The translations under genes and the position numbers were made by a program. The notes beneath the pieces are model-generated. The model was not told the DNA's origin. It did not search any database and saw only the letters and a program-made list of their open reading frames with translations. From Deferribacteres bacterium JdFR-76 (GTDB lineage: Bacteria; Zhuqueibacterota; JdFR-76), in NCBI GenBank assembly GCA_002011685.1, contig MTOL01000539.1:1-9515 (forward strand): a stretch of DNA of 9,515 nucleotides. Direction: 5' to 3'. Shown in pieces: positions 1 to 7,998 of the stretch (position 1 is the first letter of the stretch; the number at the start of each line of letters is the position of its first letter).

Positions 1-1200
<1,200 letters not shown>

Positions 1201-1215
<15 letters not shown>

Positions 1216-1242
1216 AAAGCCTCTTTGCAGTTTTGTGTTTTC
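1201..1242 (+). terminator. Terminator-like hairpin overlapping the ppdK stop codon
   Basis: The outer stem CTGCAA (1201-1206) pairs with TTGCAG (1225-1230). The inner stem GGCTT (1209-1213) pairs with AAGCC (1217-1221), with an AGA loop and a small internal loop between the stems. A T-rich tail (TTTTGTGTTTT) follows at 1231-1241. The ppdK stop codon sits at the top of the hairpin. The interrupted stem and broken T-tract make it weaker than the hairpin just downstream. Confidence 0.5.
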
Positions 1243-1246
1243 TACC

Positions 1247-1282
1247 GGCTCCGGAGAGAGACCTCCGGGGCCTTTCTTTTTT
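1247..1282 (+). terminator. Rho-independent terminator after ppdK
   Basis: The left arm GGCTCCGGAG (1247-1256) pairs over 10 bp, with one G-U pair, with CTCCGGGGCC (1263-1272) around a 6-base loop. TTTCTTTTTT follows at 1273-1282. This is a classical intrinsic terminator and should end the ppdK transcript. It lies only 18 bases before the most upstream likely start of the next gene. Confidence 0.88.
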
Positions 1283-1300
1283 CGGCGGGTGCGAAAAAGA

Positions 1301-2026
1301 ATGTCCCAAGCGGAGATGAATGAGACCATGAGCTGGGTTTTCTTTTGCGATTTTGATGGTACGGTAACCGTGGAAGATGTAGGCGATGCTTTTTTCCACC
1401 ATTTTTCCCGGAAGGGAACACTGGAAGCTGTGCGCCTCTGGGAGCAGGGGCGAATTGATTCGCGCGAGATGTACCTCCGTGAGATACGTCATTTCCAGGC
1501 AGATCCGGCGGAAGCAATACGCTTTCTGGAACCGTTCGAGATTGATCCAACCTTTCCCGCTTTTGTAGATTTCTGCCAGTCGAAAGGCATTCATGTGTCC
1601 ATTGTTAGCGATGGCATGGACTTCTACATCAAGCCAATTCTGAAGCGCTACGGTCTGGATCATCTGCAGGTGCTGTCCAATCGCATGTATTACAGGTCCG
1701 GAAGAGGTTGGCGGGTGGAATTTCCTTATTTTTCCGGCCAATGCGGTCGCTGTGCCAATTGCAAAGGGGAGCATCTTCGGCGTGCGAGACGGAGTAGCCA
1801 GCGTATTTTTTTCGCCGGCGATGGGCTTTCAGACCTTTGTGCCGTGCCGCATGCCGATGTGGTTTTTGCAAAAGGTCAGCTTGCCGATTACTGCCGTCGC
1901 CACCATTTTTCCTATGAACATTTCGCCGATTTTGCCGAAATTCAAAACACAGTTACCCGGCTTCTTGAAATTGCGGAAGAAGATTTTGTGGAACGATTGC
2001 CAGGCAAATTACGTAATAGGAAGTGA
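1301..2026 (+). CDS. MtnX-like HAD-IB family phosphatase
   Basis: Predicted cytoplasmic Mg-dependent phosphatase of the HAD superfamily, subclass IB, the group that holds phosphoserine phosphatase and the methionine-salvage phosphatase MtnX. The 241 residues show all four motifs in order: DFDGT with Asp17 and Asp19, Ser103 in IVSDGMD, Lys155, and GDGLSD at 173-178. Three cysteines (148, 151, 154) sit directly before Lys155 in CGRCANCK. MtnX proteins have a cysteine-rich stretch in this place, which supports the subgroup over SerB. ATG 1301 is taken as start; ATG 1316 and ATG 1328 are in frame. ATG 1328 gives the more typical beginning (MSWVFFCDFDGT), and no start has a convincing ribosome binding site. 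No methionine-salvage neighbour is visible, so the substrate is open. No promoter was recognised between the preceding terminator and the gene. Confidence 0.85.
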   Translation: MSQAEMNETMSWVFFCDFDGTVTVEDVGDAFFHHFSRKGTLEAVRLWEQGRIDSREMYLREIRHFQADPAEAIRFLEPFEIDPTFPAFVDFCQSKGIHVSIVSDGMDFYIKPILKRYGLDHLQVLSNRMYYRSGRGWRVEFPYFSGQCGRCANCKGEHLRRARRSSQRIFFAGDGLSDLCAVPHADVVFAKGQLADYCRRHHFSYEHFADFAEIQNTVTRLLEIAEEDFVERLPGKLRNRK

Positions 2027-2060
2027 ATTCGCGTTCGCAAAAGGGAGAAGTGGATTATAG

Positions 2061-2076
2061 AAAGGAGGTGAAGGAG
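2061..2076 (+). promoter_or_regulatory. Strong ribosome binding site for the 2078 gene
   Basis: AAAGGAGGTGA at 2061-2071 is a near-perfect anti-16S match. Its GGAGG core lies 9 bases before ATG 2078, and a second AAGGAG (2071-2076) follows. It fixes the start of the small coiled-coil gene and argues that this gene is really translated. Confidence 0.85.
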
Positions 2077-2077
2077 C

Positions 2078-2443
2078 ATGACAGCTAAACTCTGGGAGGA
2101 TATTAAAAAGGGTGCGCAGGAAACCCTTTCGTATCTTTCAGAAAAGACCGAGGAGCTAACCACCATTGGCCGCCTGAAAGTGGAGATCGCCAACGTCCGG
2201 AAAAAGATGGAGGGACAATTCAGGGAGCTTGGCAAATACGTGTATGAGGCCGTGGAACGGGATGAAGCCTCCAAACTTGGGGAAGATGAAAAAGTCCGGC
2301 AGTTCGTTTCGGAGATTTCCACCCTTGAGAAACAGCTGCGGGAGAAAGAAGAGGAACTGAAATCTGTGGGCAGGAAGAAAGAGGAATCGTCTTCTGATAC
2401 AGAGAGCGAAGGGGCCCAGCCTGCTGAAAACCCAACGGCGTGA
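2078..2443 (+). CDS. Small coiled-coil protein of unknown function
   Basis: A 121-residue soluble protein that I cannot assign to a named family. There is no signal peptide, membrane segment or cysteine. Residues 1-30 look amphipathic (LWEDIKKGAQETLSYLSEKTEEL). Residues 32-55 and 75-100 are rich in Lys, Glu, Arg and Leu with heptad-like spacing, suggesting a helical hairpin or coiled coil, broken by a GKYVYEAVERDEASKLG segment. The last 20 or so residues are acidic and Ser/Pro-rich, probably disordered. Translation is well supported by the ribosome binding site at 2061-2076. It begins 51 bases after the phosphatase gene and may be co-transcribed with it. It ends 9 bases before a strong terminator, across which it faces another small coiled-coil gene on the opposite strand. 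A structural or adaptor role is possible, but nothing in the sequence sets one. Confidence 0.85.
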   Translation: MTAKLWEDIKKGAQETLSYLSEKTEELTTIGRLKVEIANVRKKMEGQFRELGKYVYEAVERDEASKLGEDEKVRQFVSEISTLEKQLREKEEELKSVGRKKEESSSDTESEGAQPAENPTA

Positions 2444-2452
2444 TGAAAAATA

Positions 2453-2484
2453 AGGGCGGTCCGGCGGATGGACTGCCCTTTTTT
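2453..2484. terminator. Bidirectional intrinsic terminator between convergent genes
   Basis: AGGGCGGTCC (2453-2462) pairs over 10 bp, with one G-U pair, with GGACTGCCCT (2470-2479) around a 7-base loop. On the plus strand the stem runs into six T's (2479-2484). On the minus strand the same stem is followed by TTATTTTTC (complement of 2453-2445). It can therefore terminate both the 2078-2443 gene and the minus-strand gene ending at 2494. Confidence 0.9.
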
Positions 2485-2493
2485 GCAAGGGTT

Positions 2494-2712
2494 TTAGCGC
2501 CGCTTCTGGCGGGATCGCCGCATCCACCGGAAAAGAAGAAAAAGGATTCCCGCTGCAAGGCACACAAACAGGAGGTCCGTCCAGATTAGCTGTTTTTTCA
2601 ACCGGGCCTGCCGGTTTTGCAGGAGCTCAATTTCTTTCTGGATTTGGATCTGCTTCCGGGCCAGAGAATCCAGTTCGCTGATTTTTTTGTGACGGTTGTT
2701 TTCCGTTTGCAT
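2494..2712 (-). CDS. Small coiled-coil protein with one C-terminal membrane helix
   Basis: A 72-residue protein of unknown function. Residues 10-42 form a charged, Gln/Leu-rich probable coiled coil (ISELDSLARKQIQIQKEIEL and following). Residues 44-61 are a clear hydrophobic helix (DLLFVCLAAGILFLLF). A strongly basic tail (RWMRRSRQKRR) follows, suggesting the C-terminus stays in the cytoplasm. Helix, membrane segment and basic tail in this order are unlikely by chance, and the stop lies just before a terminator that also works on this strand. I chose ATG 2712. An in-frame GTG at 2730 adds six residues and has a distant AGAGGT upstream; neither start has a strong ribosome binding site. It might be a membrane-anchored scaffold or division-associated small protein, but there is no family match I can name. 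Confidence 0.65.
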   Translation of the reverse strand: MQTENNRHKKISELDSLARKQIQIQKEIELLQNRQARLKKQLIWTDLLFVCLAAGILFLLFRWMRRSRQKRR

Positions 2713-2799
2713 ATCCGGTTTTCCGCCCACTCGTGGACCGATCGACCTCTGAATGCGCGTGTTTCCGCGTTTCTTCCCGTTAAGTCTATGAATTTATGA

Positions 2800-2910
2800 C
2801 GCAAGAATCCACAGGATTGCGCGGTTTTATCGCCTACACCAGAAGGGGAGCCAAGGAGTCCCGCCAAAGGGATGGGCCTTCGGGTAGGAGAGGCTCAGCC
2901 GGCGAGCGGC
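2800..2910. other. Hairpin-rich GC segment in the gap before rarA
   Basis: The 316-base gap 2731-3046 has no gene that I accept. Its middle contains several short inverted repeats. CGC/GCG with AATCC/GGATT forms a bulged hairpin at 2800-2821. GAGCC (2848-2852) and GGCTC (2892-2896) could enclose TCCC/GGGA (2859-2872) and a C-TTCG-G tetraloop (2878-2883). GCCG/CGGC makes a tight hairpin at 2898-2910. This could be a leader or small RNA or a small repeat, but I recognise no riboswitch class or tRNA in it, and GC-rich DNA gives short stems by chance. Bases 2911-2960 show nothing clear; 2961-3046 hold the rarA promoter region and ribosome binding site. Confidence 0.3.
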
Positions 2911-2989
2911 CGTATTTCCAGGGGGGTTGGAATTCGAAAGGATCGGAAATCCGCCATGCCTTAACTTATTGTATTTTTTGCCCTTTTGC

Positions 2990-3018
2990 TTGAATTTTGG
3001 CCGAATTTCCTCTACATT
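2990..3018 (+). promoter_or_regulatory. Sigma-70-type promoter for rarA-ROK-lptD
   Basis: TTGAAT (2990-2995) and TACATT (3013-3018) are separated by exactly 17 bases, with an A/T-rich stretch upstream (2961-2980). Transcription would start near 3025, giving a leader of about 20 bases that contains AGGAAAGGG (3035-3043) before ATG 3047. This is the only clear promoter before the three-gene block. Confidence 0.6.
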
Positions 3019-3046
3019 GTTTACGTTTGGAAACAGGAAAGGGATT

Positions 3047-4435
3047 ATGCAGGATCTTTTTGGACAGACTCCTGGCCCGGGAAAAACAGAAACATCTCCA
3101 TCCGGAAAAACAGCACCGCTTGCGGACCGGGTACGACCTAGAAAATTGAGTGATATGGTCGGACAAGAGCATATTCTGGGTCCGGGTAGGGTCTTGCGGC
3201 GCGCCATTGAGCGAGACGAGCTGTTTTCCATGATTCTTTGGGGGCCCCCGGGGGTGGGTAAAACCACACTGGCCCGCATTATTGCGGAGGAAACCCGGAG
3301 CGCCTTTTTTGCCATCAGTGCGGTGACCACCGGGGTAAAGGACATCCGCAAAATCCTGGATCAGGCCCGCCTGAATCTGCAGCGGTTGCACAAGCGATCC
3401 ATCCTTTTTATTGACGAGATTCACCACTTCAACAAGGCGCAGCAGGATGCCCTTTTGCACGAGGTGGAAGACGGCACCATCTTCCTCATCGGTGCGACAA
3501 CGGAAAATCCCTCTTTTGAAGTAATTGCGCCCCTGCTTTCCCGGTGCCGGGTGTTTCAGCTGCAACCCCTTTCTGCCTCTGAACTTGAACAAATAGTCGA
3601 CCGGGCCATTCAACAGGATGAGGTTCTATCGCAGTATCGCATCCGTTTCGCACAGGGTGCAAAGGAAACCCTCATCCGTTTGAGTGGCGGTGATGCCCGC
3701 ATGGCCCTGAACGCTCTGGAACTCGCCTTTCAGCTGGCCATCAAGCCGGGTCAGAATGAGGTGGTAATCCGCCTGTCGGACGTGGAAGACGCTTACCAAA
3801 GCCGCAGCCTTTATTACGATAAAGCGGGAGATTATCACTATGATGTGATCTCCGCATTTATCAAGAGCATCCGCGGATCGGATCCGGACGCGGCCCTTTA
3901 CTGGCTGGCCCGGATGATTGATGCGGGGGAGGACCCAAAATTTATTGCCCGGCGGTTAATTATTCTGGCTTCGGAGGATATCGGGAATGCCGATCCGCTG
4001 GCTCTTGTGCTTGCCACCTCGGCCTTCACAGCGATTACCTATATCGGAATGCCGGAAGGGCAGCTGGTATTGGCCCAGGCGGCGACCTACCTAGCTTCTG
4101 CACCCAAGAGCAATGCCTCTTACCGAGGGCTCATGCAGGCGCTGGAAGATGTGAAAAAGGGAGACCTGTATCCAGTACCCATCCATCTGCGCAACGCACC
4201 TACGGGTCTGATGGCCCACCTGGGATACGGGAAAGACTATAAATATCCCCACGATTACGACGGTCATTTTGTGCGGCAAACCTATTTGCCGGAAGAGATA
4301 AAGGGCCGGATCTATTACCGGCCCGCAGATACAGGTCAGGAACGGCAGATTAGAGAACGTCTAAGGAAGTTATGGGCAAAACGCCAGCGGATGAATGAAG
4401 GGGAGAAAGAGGATGGAGAAGGTCATCGGGATTGA
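3047..4435 (+). CDS. rarA: Replication-associated recombination protein A (RarA/MgsA AAA+ ATPase)
   Basis: Cytoplasmic AAA+ ATPase related to clamp-loader subunits and RuvB. The family (RarA/MgsA, eukaryotic WRNIP1) acts at stalled replication forks. The 462 residues show the family layout: the short N-terminal MQDLFGQ tag, Walker A GPPGVGKT (66-73), Walker B FIDEIHHF (121-128), sensor 1 GATTENPSF (149-157), sensor 2 region GGDARMALN (214-222), then the helical C-terminal tetramerisation domain with ARRLIILASEDIGNADP, IGMPEGQL and HLGYGKDYKYPHDY. The length is normal. ATG 3047 is preferred to upstream in-frame codons because AGGAAAGGG precedes it, a promoter ends near 3018, and homologues begin with the same tag. 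The last residues (EGEKEDGEGHRD) overlap the next gene by 23 bases, so the two are co-transcribed. Confidence 0.96.
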   Translation: MQDLFGQTPGPGKTETSPSGKTAPLADRVRPRKLSDMVGQEHILGPGRVLRRAIERDELFSMILWGPPGVGKTTLARIIAEETRSAFFAISAVTTGVKDIRKILDQARLNLQRLHKRSILFIDEIHHFNKAQQDALLHEVEDGTIFLIGATTENPSFEVIAPLLSRCRVFQLQPLSASELEQIVDRAIQQDEVLSQYRIRFAQGAKETLIRLSGGDARMALNALELAFQLAIKPGQNEVVIRLSDVEDAYQSRSLYYDKAGDYHYDVISAFIKSIRGSDPDAALYWLARMIDAGEDPKFIARRLIILASEDIGNADPLALVLATSAFTAITYIGMPEGQLVLAQAATYLASAPKSNASYRGLMQALEDVKKGDLYPVPIHLRNAPTGLMAHLGYGKDYKYPHDYDGHFVRQTYLPEEIKGRIYYRPADTGQERQIRERLRKLWAKRQRMNEGEKEDGEGHRD

Positions 4436-5369
4436 TCTTGGCGGAACGAATTTGAAGTCGGGTTTGATTTCGCGGGACGGCAAGCTGGAACACCTTCACT
4501 ATCAGCCTGCCGAAGCAGGAAAAGGACCCAAACAGGTGATCGAAAATCTTCTGAAAGCCATTGAGCACCAGTTAAATAAGCACGATGGGGAAATTCGTGG
4601 CATTGGCATCGGTGCAGCAGGTCAGGTGGATTTCAAAACCGGTGTAGTTATCGATCCGCCCAATTTTCCGGATTGGCATGAAGAGCCTCTGGGCGACATT
4701 GTCCGCGAGAAATTTGGCCTCCCAACCTTTGTGGACAACGACGCCAATGTGGCGGCCTTGGCCGAGCAAGCTTTTGGTGCTGGGCGCGATTCAGATAACT
4801 TCATCCTTGTGACCTTGGGAACCGGGGTGGGATCGGGGTTGGTTCTGAACGGCCGGCTCTTCCATGGCGCGGCCGGAGCAGCTGGGGAATTTGGACATAC
4901 CACAATCCAGTTCGATGGGCCGGTTTGCAACTGTGGCAACCGGGGCTGCATCGAACGCTATGTAGGGGCCCGGTGGATTGTGGAGCGGGCCATGGATGCC
5001 CTTCCTCATTATCCAGAGTCCATCCTGAATCAGAGGGCAGAGGAAGGGCCGCTGACGCCGAAAGTGATCTCGGAGACGGCAAAAGAAGGGGATGCACTGG
5101 CTCGCCGTGTCTTGGAAGAGGTGGGCACTTTTTTGGGCATTGCCCTGGCGTCTGTGCTGAATTTGTTGAACCTGGATCTGGTCATCATTGGCGGCGGGGT
5201 GTCGAACGCCGGGGACTTGCTTTTCAAGCCCGTAGAGCGTGCAATCCGCCGGCATGCCATGTCCGTACCCGCGGCCACCGTGCGGGTCCGCCGGGCCCAG
5301 ATGGGCGAACACGCCGGCATCATCGGTGCGGGCCAGCTGGCATTTGAAGGGTTGGCGAAGAGTGAATGA
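4413..5369 (+). CDS. ROK-family sugar kinase (probable glucokinase)
   Basis: Cytoplasmic ATP-dependent sugar kinase of the ROK family, probably phosphorylating glucose or a related hexose at O6. The 318 residues show the phosphate motif DLGGTN (8-13), the catalytic base Asp110 in FVDNDANVAALAE, the adenosine-side motif TLGTGVGSG (134-142), sugar ligands Glu159 and His162 in EFGHT, and the zinc signature CNCGNRGCIE with Cys172, 174 and 179. There is no N-terminal helix-turn-helix, so this is a kinase rather than a NagC/XylR repressor. ATG 4413 is chosen because GGGGAG lies 7 bases upstream; an in-frame ATG at 4395 has no good site. It starts inside the end of rarA and its stop TGA overlaps the lptD start (ATGA, 5366-5369). 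Exact sugar specificity cannot be read from sequence. Confidence 0.92.
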   Translation: MEKVIGIDLGGTNLKSGLISRDGKLEHLHYQPAEAGKGPKQVIENLLKAIEHQLNKHDGEIRGIGIGAAGQVDFKTGVVIDPPNFPDWHEEPLGDIVREKFGLPTFVDNDANVAALAEQAFGAGRDSDNFILVTLGTGVGSGLVLNGRLFHGAAGAAGEFGHTTIQFDGPVCNCGNRGCIERYVGARWIVERAMDALPHYPESILNQRAEEGPLTPKVISETAKEGDALARRVLEEVGTFLGIALASVLNLLNLDLVIIGGGVSNAGDLLFKPVERAIRRHAMSVPAATVRVRRAQMGEHAGIIGAGQLAFEGLAKSE

Positions 5370-7948
5370 GCCGACGAATCTACATCTGCGTGTTTCTGGC
5401 CACCTTTTTGCGCACAGTTCCTGCAGCTACTCAGCAGGCTACGGAGCAGGACAGCCTTCCCAATTATCACCTCACCGAGCAGACCGATCTCGACACTCTC
5501 GTAGAATACCATGCCCAGCGGATTGAAACTGATGTGAGGACGCGTACCACGTATCTTGTGGGCAACGCCGTCGTACTTTACAAGGGCATGCAACTGCAGG
5601 CGGGGAAAATTACCATCCAATGGAACGACAACCTCCTGATTGCGGAAGCCATACCCGATACATCGGCAGATTCTACAGGCAATAACGGCAACCCGGAGGG
5701 CGGGCCGCAAATGATCGGCTACCCGGTCTTTGTGGAAGGTGGACAGTCCATGACCGGGGAGAAGATGTTTTACAATTTTAAAACCCGGAAGGGACGCGTT
5801 GTGCGGGGCCGGACTACCTATGAGGAAGGGTTTTATACCGGCAACCAGGTAAAGCGTGTTTCGGATAAAGTTTATTACGTGAAAGGAGGGACCTTTACGA
5901 CCTGTGACCTTCCTGAGCCGCACTTTTACTTCCGCAGCGATAAAATGAAGATGATCTACCAGGATAAAGTGCTGGCGCGCCCGATTGTCATGTACATCCA
6001 CCATATTCCAGTAGCTGCCCTGCCCTACGGCATCTTTCCATACCGGAAAGGCAGGCATTCCGGAATTTTGATTCCTCGGTACGGACAAAGTGCCACCCAG
6101 GGGCGTTATCTCCGCGGGTTCGGTTACTACTGGGCACCCAGCGACTACTGGGACACAAAACTGGAGGTGGATTATTACGAAAAAACGGGGTTCGTTTTTC
6201 ACAGCACCACCCGGTATGCTATTCGCTACCTTCTGCGTGGAACGATATCCGGATCGCTGGTGCGGCAACATTACGGGGAGAGAAAGCAGCGGCGGTGGGA
6301 TGTGCGCTTTAGTCACAGCCAGACATTCTCTCCCACCATGCACCTGACGGCTTACGGGTCTTTTGTGAGCGATGCCAGTTTTTACCGCGATTTTTCGGCA
6401 AACCGCGAGCAGCGCCTGCGAAGAGAAATCCGCTCCAATGCGACCCTGTCCAAATCCTGGCCGGCATCAAAGAACAGCCTGACCATCAATTTATCCCGCA
6501 GCCACATGCTGGATACAGACAGCAAACAGGAAGTATTTCCGCAGATCTCTTTCCGTCACGGGCAGGAATCTCTGGGTGATGTATTGCGGTACGTAGGGCT
6601 CCGAAAGAGAGGACCGCGACGCAGCCGTTCCTGGTACGATAATATTTACTTTTCGTATAATTCGCAGCTGCTCAACAGCCGTTCAATCTATCGGGCTTCC
6701 GCGAATGACACCTTTCGGGTTTCACATTTTACAGGGGTTCGTCATTCCCTCACCCTTTCCAACAACCAGCGGCTGTTTCGCTATTTCAATGTAAATCAAA
6801 GCGTTAGCTACACGGAGGTATGGCAAACATCGGTGACGAACTATAAGCTGGACACACTCACGAACCGGATTGTGGAGCGGAAGGAGAAAGGCTTTTTTAC
6901 CCGTCGTATATTTCAAACCTCCGTGGGGATGAACACGAAAATTTACGGTTTCTTCCCGGTAAGCCGGTGGGGGATCGTAGCATTCCGCCATGTAATTTCT
7001 CCGTCCCTTTCCTTTACTTTCCGGCCGGATTTTTCCGATCCGGCTTTTGGCTATTACCAGGTGATTCGCGATACGACTGGACGAACGTACAAGAAGGACC
7101 GCTTCAAAGGAAGTGCATTCGGTTCCACACCGGTCGGCGGTACGAAAGGCCTGAGTATCAGTGTTCGCAACCTTTTTCAGATGAAACGGCTGTTGGGAGA
7201 AAAGGAAAAGAAAATGGATCTGTTTTCTCTGGATTTCTCCACATTCTACAATTTTATGCTGGATTCCATGCGGCTTTCGCCTCTCCGCACCAGCCTGCGG
7301 ACCAGTCCCAGCCGTGTCTTCAATTTCACATATTCCATGACCCACAGCTTTTATAGGTACGATCCCAGACTGAAAAAGCAGGTAAACCAGCTGCTGGTGA
7401 AAGAAAATCCCTTATCTCCGCTTCGCCTGTTGAGCCTGAGCCTGAATGCCTCACTTAGCCTGCGCCATACCATGTTCCAGCGGAAAAAGGCACAGAAGGG
7501 AGCCTCTGCGCAGCAGGATACAACGGTGGCTGGGGAACTTTCGGCGACCGATCGCCAGGCCCTTTCTCCGGAAAACCGTTTTGAGGTAACAACACCGTCA
7601 GCATCTCTGTCCATCCCCTGGGAGATGAATCTTTCCTTTCGCTACAGTGAGAATCATTACAATCCGTCCAGGGTTACGAAAACCATCTGGCTGGATCTGA
7701 AAGCCCGTGTAAAGCTGACCAAGAACTGGAGAATTTCCTACCAGGCCCGCTGGGACCTTCACAAAAGGAAAGTTGTTGCCCAGGATATCAGCGTTTACCG
7801 TGATCTGCATTGCTGGGAAGCGCAGTTCTTCTGGACGCCCACGGGACCTTACAAGCGTTACTATCTGAAAATCAACATCAAATCCAGCTTGCTGGAAAGC
7901 ATTAAACTGGAAAAGCGGGGAGGACGCACGGCCATCTTCGGATACTGA
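5366..7948 (+). CDS. lptD: LPS-assembly outer-membrane protein LptD (Bacteroidetes-type)
   Basis: Outer-membrane beta-barrel that, with the lipoprotein LptE, inserts lipopolysaccharide into the outer leaflet. Of 860 residues, about 1-21 form a signal peptide (MSRR, then IYICVFLATFL, with probable cleavage after VPAA). Residues 50-200 form the periplasmic OstA/LptA-like domain (AVVLYKGMQLQAGKITIQW, then TTCDLPEPHFYF). The conserved junction IPVAALPYGIFPYRKGRHSG (214-233) leads into a long barrel full of alternating aromatic strands. The C-terminal part has the LHCWEAQFFW motif (814-823) and ends in FGY. The mature protein has only two cysteines, 180 and 816, one in the periplasmic domain and one near the end of the barrel. 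It is translationally coupled to the ROK kinase through ATGA. It converges on the sigma gene with 50 bases between, where I see no clear terminator. Its presence implies an LPS-bearing outer membrane. Confidence 0.9.
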   Translation: MSRRIYICVFLATFLRTVPAATQQATEQDSLPNYHLTEQTDLDTLVEYHAQRIETDVRTRTTYLVGNAVVLYKGMQLQAGKITIQWNDNLLIAEAIPDTSADSTGNNGNPEGGPQMIGYPVFVEGGQSMTGEKMFYNFKTRKGRVVRGRTTYEEGFYTGNQVKRVSDKVYYVKGGTFTTCDLPEPHFYFRSDKMKMIYQDKVLARPIVMYIHHIPVAALPYGIFPYRKGRHSGILIPRYGQSATQGRYLRGFGYYWAPSDYWDTKLEVDYYEKTGFVFHSTTRYAIRYLLRGTISGSLVRQHYGERKQRRWDVRFSHSQTFSPTMHLTAYGSFVSDASFYRDFSANREQRLRREIRSNATLSKSWPASKNSLTINLSRSHMLDTDSKQEVFPQISFRHGQESLGDVLRYVGLRKRGPRRSRSWYDNIYFSYNSQLLNSRSIYRASANDTFRVSHFTGVRHSLTLSNNQRLFRYFNVNQSVSYTEVWQTSVTNYKLDTLTNRIVERKEKGFFTRRIFQTSVGMNTKIYGFFPVSRWGIVAFRHVISPSLSFTFRPDFSDPAFGYYQVIRDTTGRTYKKDRFKGSAFGSTPVGGTKGLSISVRNLFQMKRLLGEKEKKMDLFSLDFSTFYNFMLDSMRLSPLRTSLRTSPSRVFNFTYSMTHSFYRYDPRLKKQVNQLLVKENPLSPLRLLSLSLNASLSLRHTMFQRKKAQKGASAQQDTTVAGELSATDRQALSPENRFEVTTPSASLSIPWEMNLSFRYSENHYNPSRVTKTIWLDLKARVKLTKNWRISYQARWDLHKRKVVAQDISVYRDLHCWEAQFFWTPTGPYKRYYLKINIKSSLLESIKLEKRGGRTAIFGY

Positions 7949-7998
7949 TGAATCTGCTTGCGTGGGGGCGCGGCTAAAAGGAACCCGGCCAGACGGCG

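Noticed and set aside
2598..2867. Alternative 89-residue minus-strand frame over the small membrane protein gene
   Set aside because: It is out of frame with the coiled-coil and membrane-helix sequence, which is far more protein-like, and it ends inside that gene with no terminator nearby.
2840..2940. Possible tRNA or known riboswitch in the rarA gap
   Set aside because: No cloverleaf, T-loop or acceptor stem can be drawn, and none of the riboswitch consensus boxes I know fits.
2796..2993. 65-residue open frame on the plus strand in the gap before rarA
   Set aside because: It has no ribosome binding site and a Gly/Arg-rich sequence typical of GC-rich non-coding DNA, and it ends in the promoter region.
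2927..3046. 40-residue N-terminal extension of RarA
   Set aside because: It would place the start upstream of the promoter. ATG 3047 has AGGAAAGGG before it and gives the usual RarA beginning.
5030..6343. 437-residue open frame on the minus strand across the ROK/lptD junction
   Set aside because: It lies antisense to two well-supported genes, has no recognisable motif, and its composition looks like a shadow of the plus-strand codons.
7949..7998. Terminator between lptD and the sigma gene
   Set aside because: Only 3-4 bp stems can be drawn and neither strand has a T-tract directly after one.
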